Assembly (NCBI GenBank): GCA_945875195.1
Contig: CAMCJW010000014.1
Coordinates: forward strand, 1 to 20,547
DNA length: 20,547 bases
Source: Chitinophaga pinensis
GTDB taxonomy: Bacteria; Bacteroidota; Bacteroidia; UKL13-3
Reading direction: 5' to 3'
Shown: positions 7,331 to 15,560 of the stretch, piece by piece
Position numbering within the stretch: position 1 is the first letter of the stretch
Layout of the letters: each line of letters begins with the position of its first letter
Made by a program: the position numbers and the translations under genes
The notes under the pieces: generated by a model
The model's database searches: none
Seen by the model: the letters and a program-made list of their open reading frames with translations, nothing else
Told to the model about the DNA's origin: nothing

Positions 7331-8443
7331 CTAGAGTACTTCCTTTACATCAACATAAGGTAAGTTAAAGGCATCTGCAACACCTTTGTAAACCACTTTA
7401 CCTGCAACCACGTTTAATCCTAAACGCAACTCTTCATTGTCTGTACAAGCTTTCTTCCAACCTTTGTTTGCCAATTGCAAAGCATAAGGCAAAGTTGCAT
7501 TGGTTAAGGCCAAAGTTGAAGTATAAGGAACTGCACCAGGCATATTGGCAACGCAGTAATGGATAATGCCATCAATTTCATAAGTTGGATTCTCGTGCGT
7601 TGTAGGCTTACAAGTTTCAATACATCCACCTTGATCAACGGCAACGTCTACCAAAACAGTACCCGGACGCATTTCTTTCAACATATCGCGGGTAATTAAA
7701 TGAGGGGCTTTTGCACCTGGAATTAACACTGCACCAACAATTAAATCGGCAGTTTTTATAGCCTCGCGGATATTGTATTCATTAGAGAAAACAGTTTTAA
7801 CATTTGCTGGTAATATATCATCTAACTCGCGCAAACGCGGAATAGAAATATCCATAATGGTAACATCTGCAGCCATACCAGCCGCCATTTTAGCTGCTTG
7901 TGTACCAACAATACCACCACCTAATACCAATACTTGCGCTGGTTTAACACCCGGTACGCCACCTAATAAAATACCTCTTCCACCCATTGGTTTTTCAAGA
8001 TATTTTGCACCCTCTTGTATGCTCATTCTACCAGCAACTTCGCTCATAGGAACCAATAAAGGCAAAGAGCGGTCTTTTTTCTCAACGGTTTCGTAAGCCA
8101 AGCAAATTGCTTTGCGCTCAATCATGGCATTGGTTAATGGCTCATAACTTGCAAAGTGAAAATAGGTAAACAACAATTGGTTTTCTTTGATCAAAGGATA
8201 TTCAGAAGCAATTGGCTCCTTTACCTTAATAATCATTTCTGCTTTTGCGTAAGTTTCTTCTATTGTAGTAAGAACTGTAGCACCTGCACCAGCATATTCT
8301 TGGTCGCTAAAACCACTGCCAATACCGGCAGTAGATTGAACAAATACTGGGTGACCAGCTTTTACGAAGGCCGAAACACCTGCAGGAGTTAATCCTACAC
8401 GGTTTTCATTGTTTTTAATTTCTTTTGGAACACCAATTATCAT
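7331..8443 (-). CDS. ald: Alanine dehydrogenase
   Basis: NAD-dependent reversible deamination of L-alanine to pyruvate and ammonia in the cytoplasm. The 370-residue length is exact for the family. Substrate and catalytic residues line up with the known enzymes: R15 (NENRVGL), K75 (IKVKEP), H96 (YFHFAS) and D270 (VAVDQGG). The Rossmann motif VLGGGIVG lies at 173-180, with D198 at the end of the next strand, typical for NAD. Saccharopine dehydrogenase and transhydrogenase alpha share the fold but lack this residue set. The ATG at 8443 has a well-placed -33/-7 promoter 21 bases upstream. A hydrolase gene follows 16 bases after the stop. With the glutamate dehydrogenase nearby it indicates amino-acid catabolism. 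Confidence 0.96.
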   Translation of the reverse strand: MIIGVPKEIKNNENRVGLTPAGVSAFVKAGHPVFVQSTAGIGSGFSDQEYAGAGATVLTTIEETYAKAEMIIKVKEPIASEYPLIKENQLLFTYFHFASYEPLTNAMIERKAICLAYETVEKKDRSLPLLVPMSEVAGRMSIQEGAKYLEKPMGGRGILLGGVPGVKPAQVLVLGGGIVGTQAAKMAAGMAADVTIMDISIPRLRELDDILPANVKTVFSNEYNIREAIKTADLIVGAVLIPGAKAPHLITRDMLKEMRPGTVLVDVAVDQGGCIETCKPTTHENPTYEIDGIIHYCVANMPGAVPYTSTLALTNATLPYALQLANKGWKKACTDNEELRLGLNVVAGKVVYKGVADAFNLPYVDVKEVL

Positions 8444-8463
8444 AATAGTAAAATTAGGGTCGG

Positions 8464-8494
8464 CAAACTTAGGATATAAAAATGAATTCCCAAA
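8464..8494 (-). promoter_or_regulatory. -33/-7 promoter for ald
   Basis: On the minus strand TTTG (8494-8491) and TAAGTTTG (8471-8464) are separated by 19 bases, the usual Bacteroidota arrangement. Transcription would start near 8460, leaving a leader of about 17 bases before the ald ATG. Confidence 0.7.
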
Positions 8495-8545
8495 CAGTAA
8501 AAGTATTGGTTCGAACCAAAAGCGCTTTTGTTTGAATTTGCTTGC

Positions 8546-8950
8546 CTATTCGCAATTTTGCAGCTGATTATCAATCACAGAATCGGCTAATTGGATGGGC
8601 TTTTCAGGAAACTTTTGCAGCACATAAAGGCATATATCTGCAATTTCTTTATCAGTTATTCCTCTAGCAGCAGGCATTTCCATGTTGTATGCTATGCCAT
8701 TCACATTCATGATTCCTTTGTAGCCATTTTTTATTAAACAAGGTAATTGTTTGGCATTTTTAGAAAGGTAATCTGCATGTTGCAAAGGAGGAATCAATTT
8801 AGCAAGTCCACTCCCATTGTCTTGGTGGCAATTGGCGCAATGGCTTTTATACAATTGGGCGCCATTGCTAATTTGCTTCATGCTCACCAATTCAGAATCG
8901 GAACATGAAAACAGAAATACTAACATTAAATATTGGAAAATTATTCTCAT
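8546..8950 (-). CDS. Cytochrome c lipoprotein (class I, mono-heme)
   Basis: A 134-residue lipoprotein. The signal peptide ends in LFSC, with C16 as the lipidation site. One heme-binding motif CANCH (C38, C41, H42) follows, and M92 in the NMEMPA segment is the likely distal ligand. The region GITDKEIADICLYVL (97-111) is the C-terminal helix typical of small c-type cytochromes. It probably carries electrons on the periplasmic side of a membrane. Its ATG overlaps the stop of the Sco1 gene as ATGA, so the two are translationally coupled. Pairing with Sco1 suggests a link to a copper-containing oxidase, which is not encoded in this window. Confidence 0.9.
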   Translation of the reverse strand: MRIIFQYLMLVFLFSCSDSELVSMKQISNGAQLYKSHCANCHQDNGSGLAKLIPPLQHADYLSKNAKQLPCLIKNGYKGIMNVNGIAYNMEMPAARGITDKEIADICLYVLQKFPEKPIQLADSVIDNQLQNCE

Positions 8951-9576
8951 TTTTCCTTTTTTAACACATCAATATCATCCATCAAATGCGTTACCTCTGC
9001 TTCATCCGTGCCATTATAAATCCCTCTAACTCTGCGTAGGCCATCAACCAAAATAAAACCACCACTGTGCACATAACCGCCCGGTTCAGTGCTATCTGGC
9101 ATGGCAGTGGCGTAATAACCTTTTTCGGCCATATCATATATTGCCTCTCTGTTACCAGTTAAAAACATCCATTGTTTTCCGTCTGAACCAAGGCGCGTGC
9201 TATAGTCTTTTAGTAAAGCAATGGTATCATGCTCTGGATCTATGGTATGCGAAAGCAGCAGCATATTGGTATCTCCTTTGTATTTTTCAAAAACCCGTAT
9301 CATTTGCTTTTTCATGATTGGGCAAATGGTTGGGCATGTTACAAAAAAGAAATCTGCAATATAAATTTTGCCCTTCACTGTTTCTTGGGTCACCGCAATG
9401 CTATCTTGGTTCAAAAAGAAAAAATCTGGAACAGTGGCGTATTCAGTATCAACCACCATTTTGCCATCTACCATTTTTTCAATGGGCGTGCGGTTGCCCA
9501 GAATGGGCAAGGAATGATCGTGACTGCAAGCAACAAACATTAAAGAAAATCCAATAAACCCTAAAACTTTTTGCAT
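8947..9576 (-). CDS. Sco1/SenC family copper chaperone lipoprotein
   Basis: A thioredoxin-fold protein that in known systems delivers copper to the CuA site of cytochrome c oxidase. The 209 residues begin with a lipoprotein signal ending LMFVAC (C17). The copper ligands are all present: CPTIC (C81 and C85) and H170 in VHSGGF. A CSHDH cluster at residues 17-21, just after the lipidation site, could be an extra metal-binding spot; that is inference. It begins two bases after the stop of the upstream lipoprotein gene and overlaps the cytochrome c gene downstream, forming a tight three-gene unit. Peroxiredoxin-like relatives lack the histidine, so the Sco assignment is firm. Confidence 0.93.
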   Translation of the reverse strand: MQKVLGFIGFSLMFVACSHDHSLPILGNRTPIEKMVDGKMVVDTEYATVPDFFFLNQDSIAVTQETVKGKIYIADFFFVTCPTICPIMKKQMIRVFEKYKGDTNMLLLSHTIDPEHDTIALLKDYSTRLGSDGKQWMFLTGNREAIYDMAEKGYYATAMPDSTEPGGYVHSGGFILVDGLRRVRGIYNGTDEAEVTHLMDDIDVLKKEK

Positions 9577-9578
9577 AG

Positions 9579-9986
9579 TTAATTTCTTAAAACGGAATCG
9601 GCGGCAATGATACTACTTAATATTTGCACCTTTACTTGCTCAATTTTTACTTGTTGATTTTTTAAGTAAACAATTGCTGTATCACTCAGCAACGGCTTTT
9701 GATATTGATGCATCCAATTCATCATATCGGCATCTGCTTTGGTTAATTGATAGGAAACTTTTTGCAAATTCTCTTTGCAATCTTTATTGAGACAACTATC
9801 TAGTTTCAAATTAACTCTTTTACGCAAATCAAGAACTTTCCCAATTTTTGGCATTACTTCATCATGGGTTTCCATTATTTGTTGTTCTAAAAAATCCATT
9901 TCCTTTTGCTCCAGCGGTTTATTGTTGCATGAAAAAAAAGCAAAAAACAAAATAAGGAAAAAACATTTATTGGCAAGTTGGTTCAT
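9579..9986 (-). CDS. Small helical lipoprotein upstream of Sco1, function unknown
   Basis: A 135-residue predicted lipoprotein. The start is the ATG at 9986; an in-frame TTG at 10004 is less likely. The signal peptide ends FFSC with C20 as the lipidation site. The mature part looks entirely helical, with many Lys, Gln, Glu and Leu residues. Two segments stand out: HDEVMP shortly after the N-terminus, and MMNWMHQY in the second half. Similar small lipoproteins beside Sco genes exist in Bacteroidota, as I recall, but have no assigned function. Met and His clustering together with the coupled Sco1 gene (2-base gap) makes a copper or heme role possible. A pair of cysteines (DSCLNKDC) is also present. 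It lies 69 bases below the sensor kinase gene. Confidence 0.8.
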   Translation of the reverse strand: MNQLANKCFFLILFFAFFSCNNKPLEQKEMDFLEQQIMETHDEVMPKIGKVLDLRKRVNLKLDSCLNKDCKENLQKVSYQLTKADADMMNWMHQYQKPLLSDTAIVYLKNQQVKIEQVKVQILSSIIAADSVLRN

Positions 9987-10055
9987 GATTGTAATAAAAT
10001 GCAAAAATGGGGAATCTTTAACAGCATTCCATTACCAAATAACAAAAATTTTAAA

Positions 10056-12050
10056 CTAGGCTTTGGGAAAAGTAAAGTAAAAACTAGAACCTTTGCCTTC
10101 TTCAGATTCAACCCAAATTTGGCCACCATTTTTTTCTACAAACTCCTTGCACAGCATCAGTCCAAGGCCAGTTCCCTTTTCATTGCCTGTGCCTTGAGTG
10201 CTTACATTATTATGTTGGGTAAATAGCGTTTCCACTTTTTCTGCATTGATACCTACCCCATTGTCTATCACAATAATTTGGTGAAAATCTCCTTCTTCTT
10301 GCGATAATATAGAAACATTGCCGCCATCATTGGTGAATTTTAAAGCATTAGAAAGCAAGTTTCGTAAAATCAAATTCACCATATTTGCATCGGCCATAAT
10401 ACAGGCATCTTCATCAGTATCATTTTGCAAAGTGATATTTTTTTGAACCGCCATGCTCATCAACATTTGGCAATTCTCCTCAGCTACTTTATACAAGTTA
10501 ATGCGTTTTGGTTCGGCCTGAACCCCTTTTATTTGCCCAGCAGCCCACACCAACAAGTTCTCCAATAAATCAATGGTATTTTGAACCGACCCTGCCACTT
10601 CTTTGCCTAATTTTGATTGTGATTCTGCCTTGTATTCAGGATTACTCACCAAATCAAAATAGAGCTTCATGGTAGTTAAGTTGTTCCTTAAATCATGAGA
10701 AATAATAGAGAAAAACCTATCCTTCACTTGGTTCAATTGGGTTAGTTGTTCTTTCTGTTTTTCTATTTCAATATTTTTAAGTTTTAAATCGTGCAAACCA
10801 ATATTGAGCTTTCTATTGATCATTTTATTTTGAGTAATAAAAAACACAAAAACCAAAATCAAAATAACCAATAAAACGGATAGGGTAATAAAAAAATTCT
10901 TGTCTTGTTTGGCTTGCTTCAAGTCTAATTCTTTGAGCTTATCTTCTTTTCCCATTAAATCAATTTGCGCTTGTTTCTTTTCTGCTTCATACAATAATTG
11001 CAAGTCGGAAGTCTGCTTAAGAATGGAGTCATTAAACAATGAATCTTTTATCTCAGCGCTGAGCGACCTATACGTTTTGGAAGTACCATTGTCTTTTAAA
11101 CTTTTATACAATTCTGCTAAACCCTCATAAGCCTCATCTAACTCAATTTTCATTCCGGCCTTTTTTGCCAAAGTAATTGCCTTGCGGTACTCCATATTGG
11201 CAAGTTCATAATCCTTTGATTTTGCATGTGCATTTGCTAAACCCAATAAACTTCTAACTTCCAAAGGCACTATATTCAAAGGCTTGGCTATGCTATATGC
11301 AGATTGATAACTTACAATAGCCAAACCAGATTTTCCCTGCAATATTTGTAAATTGGCTAGGTTAATTAAGGTGGCCGATTCGCCTGCTTGGTTATTGATA
11401 TCGCGGTATAATTTTAGCGCTTTTTTATAATATTCATCAGCCTTGGCATACTGATTTTGGCGCGCATAAATAGCACCAATTTGCTCATAAATATTGAGCT
11501 GCCTAAACTTATCGTCCTTTTGTTCAAATAGCTTTAAGGCTTTAAGGTTATACTCAATGGCTCGCGAAAAATTATTCTGACGGTTGTATAAATCGCCTAA
11601 AGAAACATATACATTGAGCTTGCCTACTACTTGGTTATTTGCCTCATAAAAACGCAAAGCTTCTAAGTAATTTTCAACTGCTTTAGAAATATCACCTTGG
11701 GAGTGGTAAATATTTGCATTTAAATAAATAAAATCAGCTTTTTCATTTAATATTCCATTTGCCTCAGCAATGGCAATTCCTCTCACCAAATACTCTCTTG
11801 CATTGCCGTATTTGCCATTGTTGAGGAAAATCAAAGCTAACTGTTTGCATGCTTCCAACTCAACCTTAAATACATTGTTTTGTTTGGCAGATTCTGCTAC
11901 CTGCTCCAACTGAGCTTGTGCCTGAGCAGGATTTGTATACCGCAAAGATTTGGCCTGAACCAATTGCGAATGAAGGGCGCTAGAATCCTTTTGAGATTTG
12001 GCTTCAAAACTAAAAAAAAGAAAAAATAATAGTGCAATAAATACCTTCAT
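10056..12050 (-). CDS. TPR-sensor histidine kinase
   Basis: A membrane sensor kinase. From the ATG at 12050 (664 residues): signal peptide 1-20, about seven TPR repeats (roughly 66-331) predicted outside the membrane, a coiled coil, one transmembrane helix (about 386-406), a second coiled coil, a HisKA domain and an HATPase domain. The phospho-acceptor is H452 in SHDLRNN; the usual proline after RN is Asn here. ATP-binding boxes are SNALKFT (567-573), DNGVGI (596-601) and GTGLGL (626-631). An ATG at 12092 would add 14 residues; I prefer 12050 because it gives a clean signal peptide, but this is not certain. It lies directly after its response regulator and upstream of the lipoprotein-Sco1-cytochrome genes. 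The signal is unknown. Confidence 0.93.
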   Translation of the reverse strand: MKVFIALLFFLFFSFEAKSQKDSSALHSQLVQAKSLRYTNPAQAQAQLEQVAESAKQNNVFKVELEACKQLALIFLNNGKYGNAREYLVRGIAIAEANGILNEKADFIYLNANIYHSQGDISKAVENYLEALRFYEANNQVVGKLNVYVSLGDLYNRQNNFSRAIEYNLKALKLFEQKDDKFRQLNIYEQIGAIYARQNQYAKADEYYKKALKLYRDINNQAGESATLINLANLQILQGKSGLAIVSYQSAYSIAKPLNIVPLEVRSLLGLANAHAKSKDYELANMEYRKAITLAKKAGMKIELDEAYEGLAELYKSLKDNGTSKTYRSLSAEIKDSLFNDSILKQTSDLQLLYEAEKKQAQIDLMGKEDKLKELDLKQAKQDKNFFITLSVLLVILILVFVFFITQNKMINRKLNIGLHDLKLKNIEIEKQKEQLTQLNQVKDRFFSIISHDLRNNLTTMKLYFDLVSNPEYKAESQSKLGKEVAGSVQNTIDLLENLLVWAAGQIKGVQAEPKRINLYKVAEENCQMLMSMAVQKNITLQNDTDEDACIMADANMVNLILRNLLSNALKFTNDGGNVSILSQEEGDFHQIIVIDNGVGINAEKVETLFTQHNNVSTQGTGNEKGTGLGLMLCKEFVEKNGGQIWVESEEGKGSSFYFTFPKA

Positions 12051-12106
12051 TGTTGATTGAATAAAAGTAATTACAACACATATTTTTTTCATGGGTGTAA
12101 TGACAA

Positions 12107-12820
12107 TTAGGCAACCAAGGTTTCTACCAACTTAAAACCAGAACCATGAATATTGAGAATCTCTACCCTTTCATTGTCCTTCAATAACTTTCTTAATTTA
12201 TTGATATACACATCCAAATTTCTAGCTGTATAAAAATCATCTCTGCCCCAAACACTCAATAATAGGCTATTTCGGGTAAGCAATTGGTTCTTGTTCTTTA
12301 CAAATAACTTTAACAAATCACATTCAGTAGTACTGATTTTTTTCTCTTTATTATCGTAAGTAATTAAGTGATTAGGAATGTCTATTTTCATTCCTGCTAT
12401 CTCATACACTTCGTCTTTTATTAAAATCTCTGGCTTTGCCGGCACCGACCTTTTAAGAATTGCCCTCATCCTAGCTAACAATTCTTGGGTGCTAAATGGC
12501 TTGGTAATATATTCATCGGCCCCAAGGCCAAAGCCTTTTAACTTATCTTCTTCGCTGCTATTGGCAGTTAAAAAGACCAATGGCGTAAAAACATCTTGTT
12601 CCCTAATTAACTTACCCAATTCAAAACCATTTTTCTTAGGCATGTTTACATCCAACAAACACAAATCAAATTTTTCTTTTTGAAAAACTTGCCAACCTTC
12701 TTCGCCATCTTTACACAAATGGGTGGTAAAACCTGCGAGTTTTAAATTCTCTTTTAAAAGGGTTGCCAGAGTAATATCATCCTCTACAACCAAAATATGC
12801 GGTGCTTTATCCTGGTTCAT
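12107..12820 (-). CDS. OmpR-family response regulator
   Basis: A 237-residue DNA-binding response regulator. The receiver domain (about 8-122) has the acidic pocket E13, D14 and D15, the phosphorylation site D57 in LLDVNMP, T85 and K107 in TKPF. A winged-helix DNA-binding domain (about 138-235) follows, with TARNLDVYINKLRKLL as recognition helix region. It is the partner of the TPR sensor kinase, which follows in the same direction. The regulon is unknown. The two-component genes lie upstream of the Sco1-cytochrome genes, so local or autoregulation is plausible but inferred. The ATG at 12820 lies about 14 bases below the predicted transcription start. Confidence 0.95.
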   Translation of the reverse strand: MNQDKAPHILVVEDDITLATLLKENLKLAGFTTHLCKDGEEGWQVFQKEKFDLCLLDVNMPKKNGFELGKLIREQDVFTPLVFLTANSSEEDKLKGFGLGADEYITKPFSTQELLARMRAILKRSVPAKPEILIKDEVYEIAGMKIDIPNHLITYDNKEKKISTTECDLLKLFVKNKNQLLTRNSLLLSVWGRDDFYTARNLDVYINKLRKLLKDNERVEILNIHGSGFKLVETLVA

Positions 12821-12837
12821 AATGTTTATTTATTATT

Positions 12838-12845
12838 CAAATTTA
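12838..12845 (-). promoter_or_regulatory. TAnnTTTG -7 element for the response regulator operon
   Basis: The minus strand reads TAAATTTG, a consensus -7 box. It predicts transcription from about 12834 and a leader of about 14 bases. No -33 TTTG is at the usual spacing. Confidence 0.5.
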
Positions 12846-13012
12846 ATTTTTTTTAGGGTAAATTAGCCACATAAGCACTAACTTGCACTTATTGGTTCCA
12901 AATTTATATAACCAAATACCTGCTTTTTTCAGGTTTTCAAACAATTAGCAAAATTTAGTATTAAAACATTAAGAATCGCTTTAGAAATATTAAAGAAATA
13001 ATTAAGACCTAC

Positions 13013-13903
13013 ATGACGCTTCCTTCATTCATTGTTTTACTCCGTATACCCTTTTCCTATTACCTGTTGCCGGTTTTTCTATTTGCCTTTGCACTATCTG
13101 GCGAGCCAGATTTATATAGGTGTTTAGATTTATTTATCATCCTTCATTTATTCGTTTACCCTGCTAGCAATGGCTTTAACAGCTATATGGACAAAGATGA
13201 GGACAGCATTGGTGGATTAAAAAATCCACCTAAACCAAACATTTGGTTGTTACTTGTTTCTATGTTGATGAATGTAGTTGGCATTTATTATAGCTATTGC
13301 CTCGATCCCATTCTTGCCATATTAATAGCTATTTATGTAATCATTTCAATAGCCTACAGCATGCATGGCATTCGGTTAAAAAAATATGCCATTATCAGTT
13401 TCATTTCAGTCAGTTTTTTTCAGGGATTTTGGATATATGCTATCGTATTCCTTTTTGGGCAGAAAGTAGATTATTTGCAAGCTATGGGTCAAACCAATTT
13501 TCTTGTACCAGCCATTATCAGCAGTTTAATGGTAGCTGGGGCCTATCCCATGACCCAAATATACCAGCACAAAGCCGATGAAAAAAGTGGCGATAAAACC
13601 TTAAGTAGGTTATTGGGCTTAAAGGGAACTTTTAAATTTTGTGGCACCATCAATTTAATCATAGGATTGTGGTTAGGTCATTTTTTCATTACCTCAAATC
13701 AATCGCATTATTTCTATTCATTCTTGTTGTTTGTTTTCCCCTCCATTGCCTTTTTTATCTGGTGGGCACTAAAAGTTTGGGGCGATACAACCCAGGCTAA
13801 CTTTAGCAACACCATGTTATTGAATACGATTTCGGCTACCTGCATGATTTTATTTTTCACCTTTATTTATTTTATCAAAATCTACAATGGCATATCTGTA
13901 TAA
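13013..13903 (+). CDS. UbiA-type membrane prenyltransferase
   Basis: A 296-residue polytopic membrane protein with eight to nine hydrophobic helices. The two aspartate-rich motifs of the UbiA family are recognisable: N56-xxx-D60-xxx-D64 (NSYMDKDED) and a second motif with D189 and D194 (KADEKSGDKTLSRLLG). By family knowledge these bind Mg2+ and the prenyl diphosphate; the enzyme attaches the prenyl chain to an aromatic acceptor. It overlaps the type III polyketide synthase gene by 17 bases, so the acceptor is probably the polyketide product. The first Asp of the usual NDxxD motif is Ser here. The ubiquinone or menaquinone enzymes UbiA and MenA are less likely because of the PKS partner. No TAnnTTTG element found upstream. 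Confidence 0.85.
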   Translation: MTLPSFIVLLRIPFSYYLLPVFLFAFALSGEPDLYRCLDLFIILHLFVYPASNGFNSYMDKDEDSIGGLKNPPKPNIWLLLVSMLMNVVGIYYSYCLDPILAILIAIYVIISIAYSMHGIRLKKYAIISFISVSFFQGFWIYAIVFLFGQKVDYLQAMGQTNFLVPAIISSLMVAGAYPMTQIYQHKADEKSGDKTLSRLLGLKGTFKFCGTINLIIGLWLGHFFITSNQSHYFYSFLLFVFPSIAFFIWWALKVWGDTTQANFSNTMLLNTISATCMILFFTFIYFIKIYNGISV

Positions 13904-14957
13904 CCTCAGTTGTAAATTACCCGAGTTTAAATTAAAGCAAACGGAAGTTGGGTTGTACATGCAGGAGCAATATGATTTTGACGAAACCGAAAAGGCAAGG
14001 TTAAAACTCATGTATGGCAGAAGTGGCATTGAATATAGGTATAGTTGCCTCAATGATTTTAACATCAACCAAGCAGAGAAAACACTGTTTAAAGCAGGAC
14101 AAGAAATTGGGGTTGCCAAGCGAATGGAGGTTTATTTTGAGAAGGCGCTTCCTTTAGCACAAGAGGCGGCAACAAGCAGCATTCAACATGAAAAAATCAC
14201 TCATTTAATTACTGTTTCATGCACTGGCATGGCCGCACCTGGATTAGATTTATTATTACTATCTAACTTAAATCTTCCTCTTACAACCCATAGAAGTTCA
14301 GTAAATTTTATGGGTTGCTACGCCTTGTTTCATGCTTTAAAAATTGCCGATGCGTATTGTAAGGCCGATAAAAATTCGGTGGTATTAATTGTATCTGTAG
14401 AATTGTGCACCCTTCATTTTAATTTAAACAAGAGCACAGATCAAATAGCAGCAAATTTATTGTTTGGCGACGGTGCAGCAGCTTGTTTGGTAAGTGCGGT
14501 AAAACCCAACACAAACAAATACTTTAGCATAACCTCATTCTATTCAAAAGTGATTCCAAAAGGGGCAGCCGATATGGCATGGAAGATAGACGATTCTGGT
14601 TTTTTAATGACCCTCAGTGCTTACATACCTCAACTGATTGAAGAAGGCATTGGCGACATTATTGAGGAGGTATTAAGCACTGCAAAAATCAATCAAGCCC
14701 AAATTGAGCATTGGGCATTTCATCCTGGAGGCAGAAAAATATTGGATCAAATAAGAAAGGAAATGAACCTCGAGCAATCGCAATTATCATCCAGCTACGA
14801 GGTATTAAACAATGTTGGCAATCTATCAAGTGCCACCTTGGGATTCGTTTTTAACAACATCTTACAAAAAGAAGATTACAACCCAAATCAAGTTACCTTC
14901 GCTGCAGGCTTCGGTCCCGGCCTAACAGTTGAAACGATGTTATTGAATGGAGATTAA
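13887..14957 (+). CDS. Type III polyketide synthase (chalcone/stilbene synthase-like)
   Basis: A 356-residue homodimeric iterative synthase that extends an acyl-CoA starter with malonyl-CoA and cyclises it, usually to a resorcinol, pyrone or phloroglucinol. The catalytic triad of the thiolase-fold family is complete: C144 in FMGCYA, H279 in AFHPGG and N312 in GNLSSAT. Conserved GFGPG lies at 341-345 near the C-terminus. FabH-type ketosynthases share the triad, but the VSCTGMAAPG segment (110-119) and the GFGPG loop mark the chalcone synthase group. Its ATG is inside the end of the prenyltransferase gene (17-base overlap), giving a coupled two-gene unit. Starter and product cannot be read from sequence. 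Confidence 0.92.
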   Translation: MAYLYNLSCKLPEFKLKQTEVGLYMQEQYDFDETEKARLKLMYGRSGIEYRYSCLNDFNINQAEKTLFKAGQEIGVAKRMEVYFEKALPLAQEAATSSIQHEKITHLITVSCTGMAAPGLDLLLLSNLNLPLTTHRSSVNFMGCYALFHALKIADAYCKADKNSVVLIVSVELCTLHFNLNKSTDQIAANLLFGDGAAACLVSAVKPNTNKYFSITSFYSKVIPKGAADMAWKIDDSGFLMTLSAYIPQLIEEGIGDIIEEVLSTAKINQAQIEHWAFHPGGRKILDQIRKEMNLEQSQLSSSYEVLNNVGNLSSATLGFVFNNILQKEDYNPNQVTFAAGFGPGLTVETMLLNGD

Positions 14958-15113
14958 TTACAAGTTTAATTTGTTTCAATATTCCTTCAACCTTCTTCAA
15001 CAAATTCATTTGTGCTCCTTCCTATTTAAGGAGAAGAGATAGCCACGAAAATTATTTCCAAAAGTATATGAATAGCCTGAATTTAAATACATTCTATCAA
15101 AAGAAAATAACAA

Positions 15114-15560
15114 TTAACCTTCAAGCTCATCAAGCAAAACGGATAATTCTAAGGTGGATATAAAACTGTTAAATTTTTTAGATTTTAATCCATCTATTAG
15201 CTTTTTATCACCTGTCCATAATTTGCCGTTCAATTCTTTAGTTAACGCAACAAATGGAACATCAGCCAAATCAATATCCTTAAGTAGTTTTTCGACCGAG
15301 CTAATTATCTTTTGGGGGATTAATCCTTCATTAATAAAGGTAATATTTTTAATAATAGCCATTTCTAATTCCTCAACTTCTAATTCAGTTAACCCAGTTA
15401 GTTTTTGAATCTTAGTGCGATGCTTATAAAGCTCATCTCTTAAAAAATCACATGAGTAAAATTGAAAATGACCTTGTGAATTTATAAGTATTTTTCCAAT
15501 CCTAGACCTTGTATTTAGGATTGCACTAAAAACAATATTGGTATCTACAATTACCTTCAC
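15114..15560 (-). CDS. PIN-domain toxin (PIN_2-like ribonuclease)
   Basis: A 148-residue PIN nuclease, the likely toxin of a type II pair. The acidic metal-binding residues are present: D6 in VDTNIV, E43 in RDELYKH, D97 or D100 in the DIDLADVPFVALT segment, and D118 in WTGDKK. Such enzymes cleave RNA with Mg2+. Translation begins at a GTG at 15560 that overlaps the antitoxin stop as GTGA, so it depends on antitoxin translation. It converges with the type III PKS gene across a 156-bp gap in which I see no gene. The RNA target is unknown. Confidence 0.88.
   Translation of the reverse strand: MKVIVDTNIVFSAILNTRSRIGKILINSQGHFQFYSCDFLRDELYKHRTKIQKLTGLTELEVEELEMAIIKNITFINEGLIPQKIISSVEKLLKDIDLADVPFVALTKELNGKLWTGDKKLIDGLKSKKFNSFISTLELSVLLDELEG

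Noticed and set aside
12917..12933. ACCTG/CAGGT hairpin in the gap between the response regulator and the UbiA gene
   Set aside because: Only a 5-bp stem, between divergent genes where no transcript ends; could be chance in AT-rich DNA.
14958..15113. Missing tailoring gene or terminator after the type III PKS
   Set aside because: No open frame of use and no clear hairpin with a T-tract; only a short CAAAT/ATTTG palindrome.
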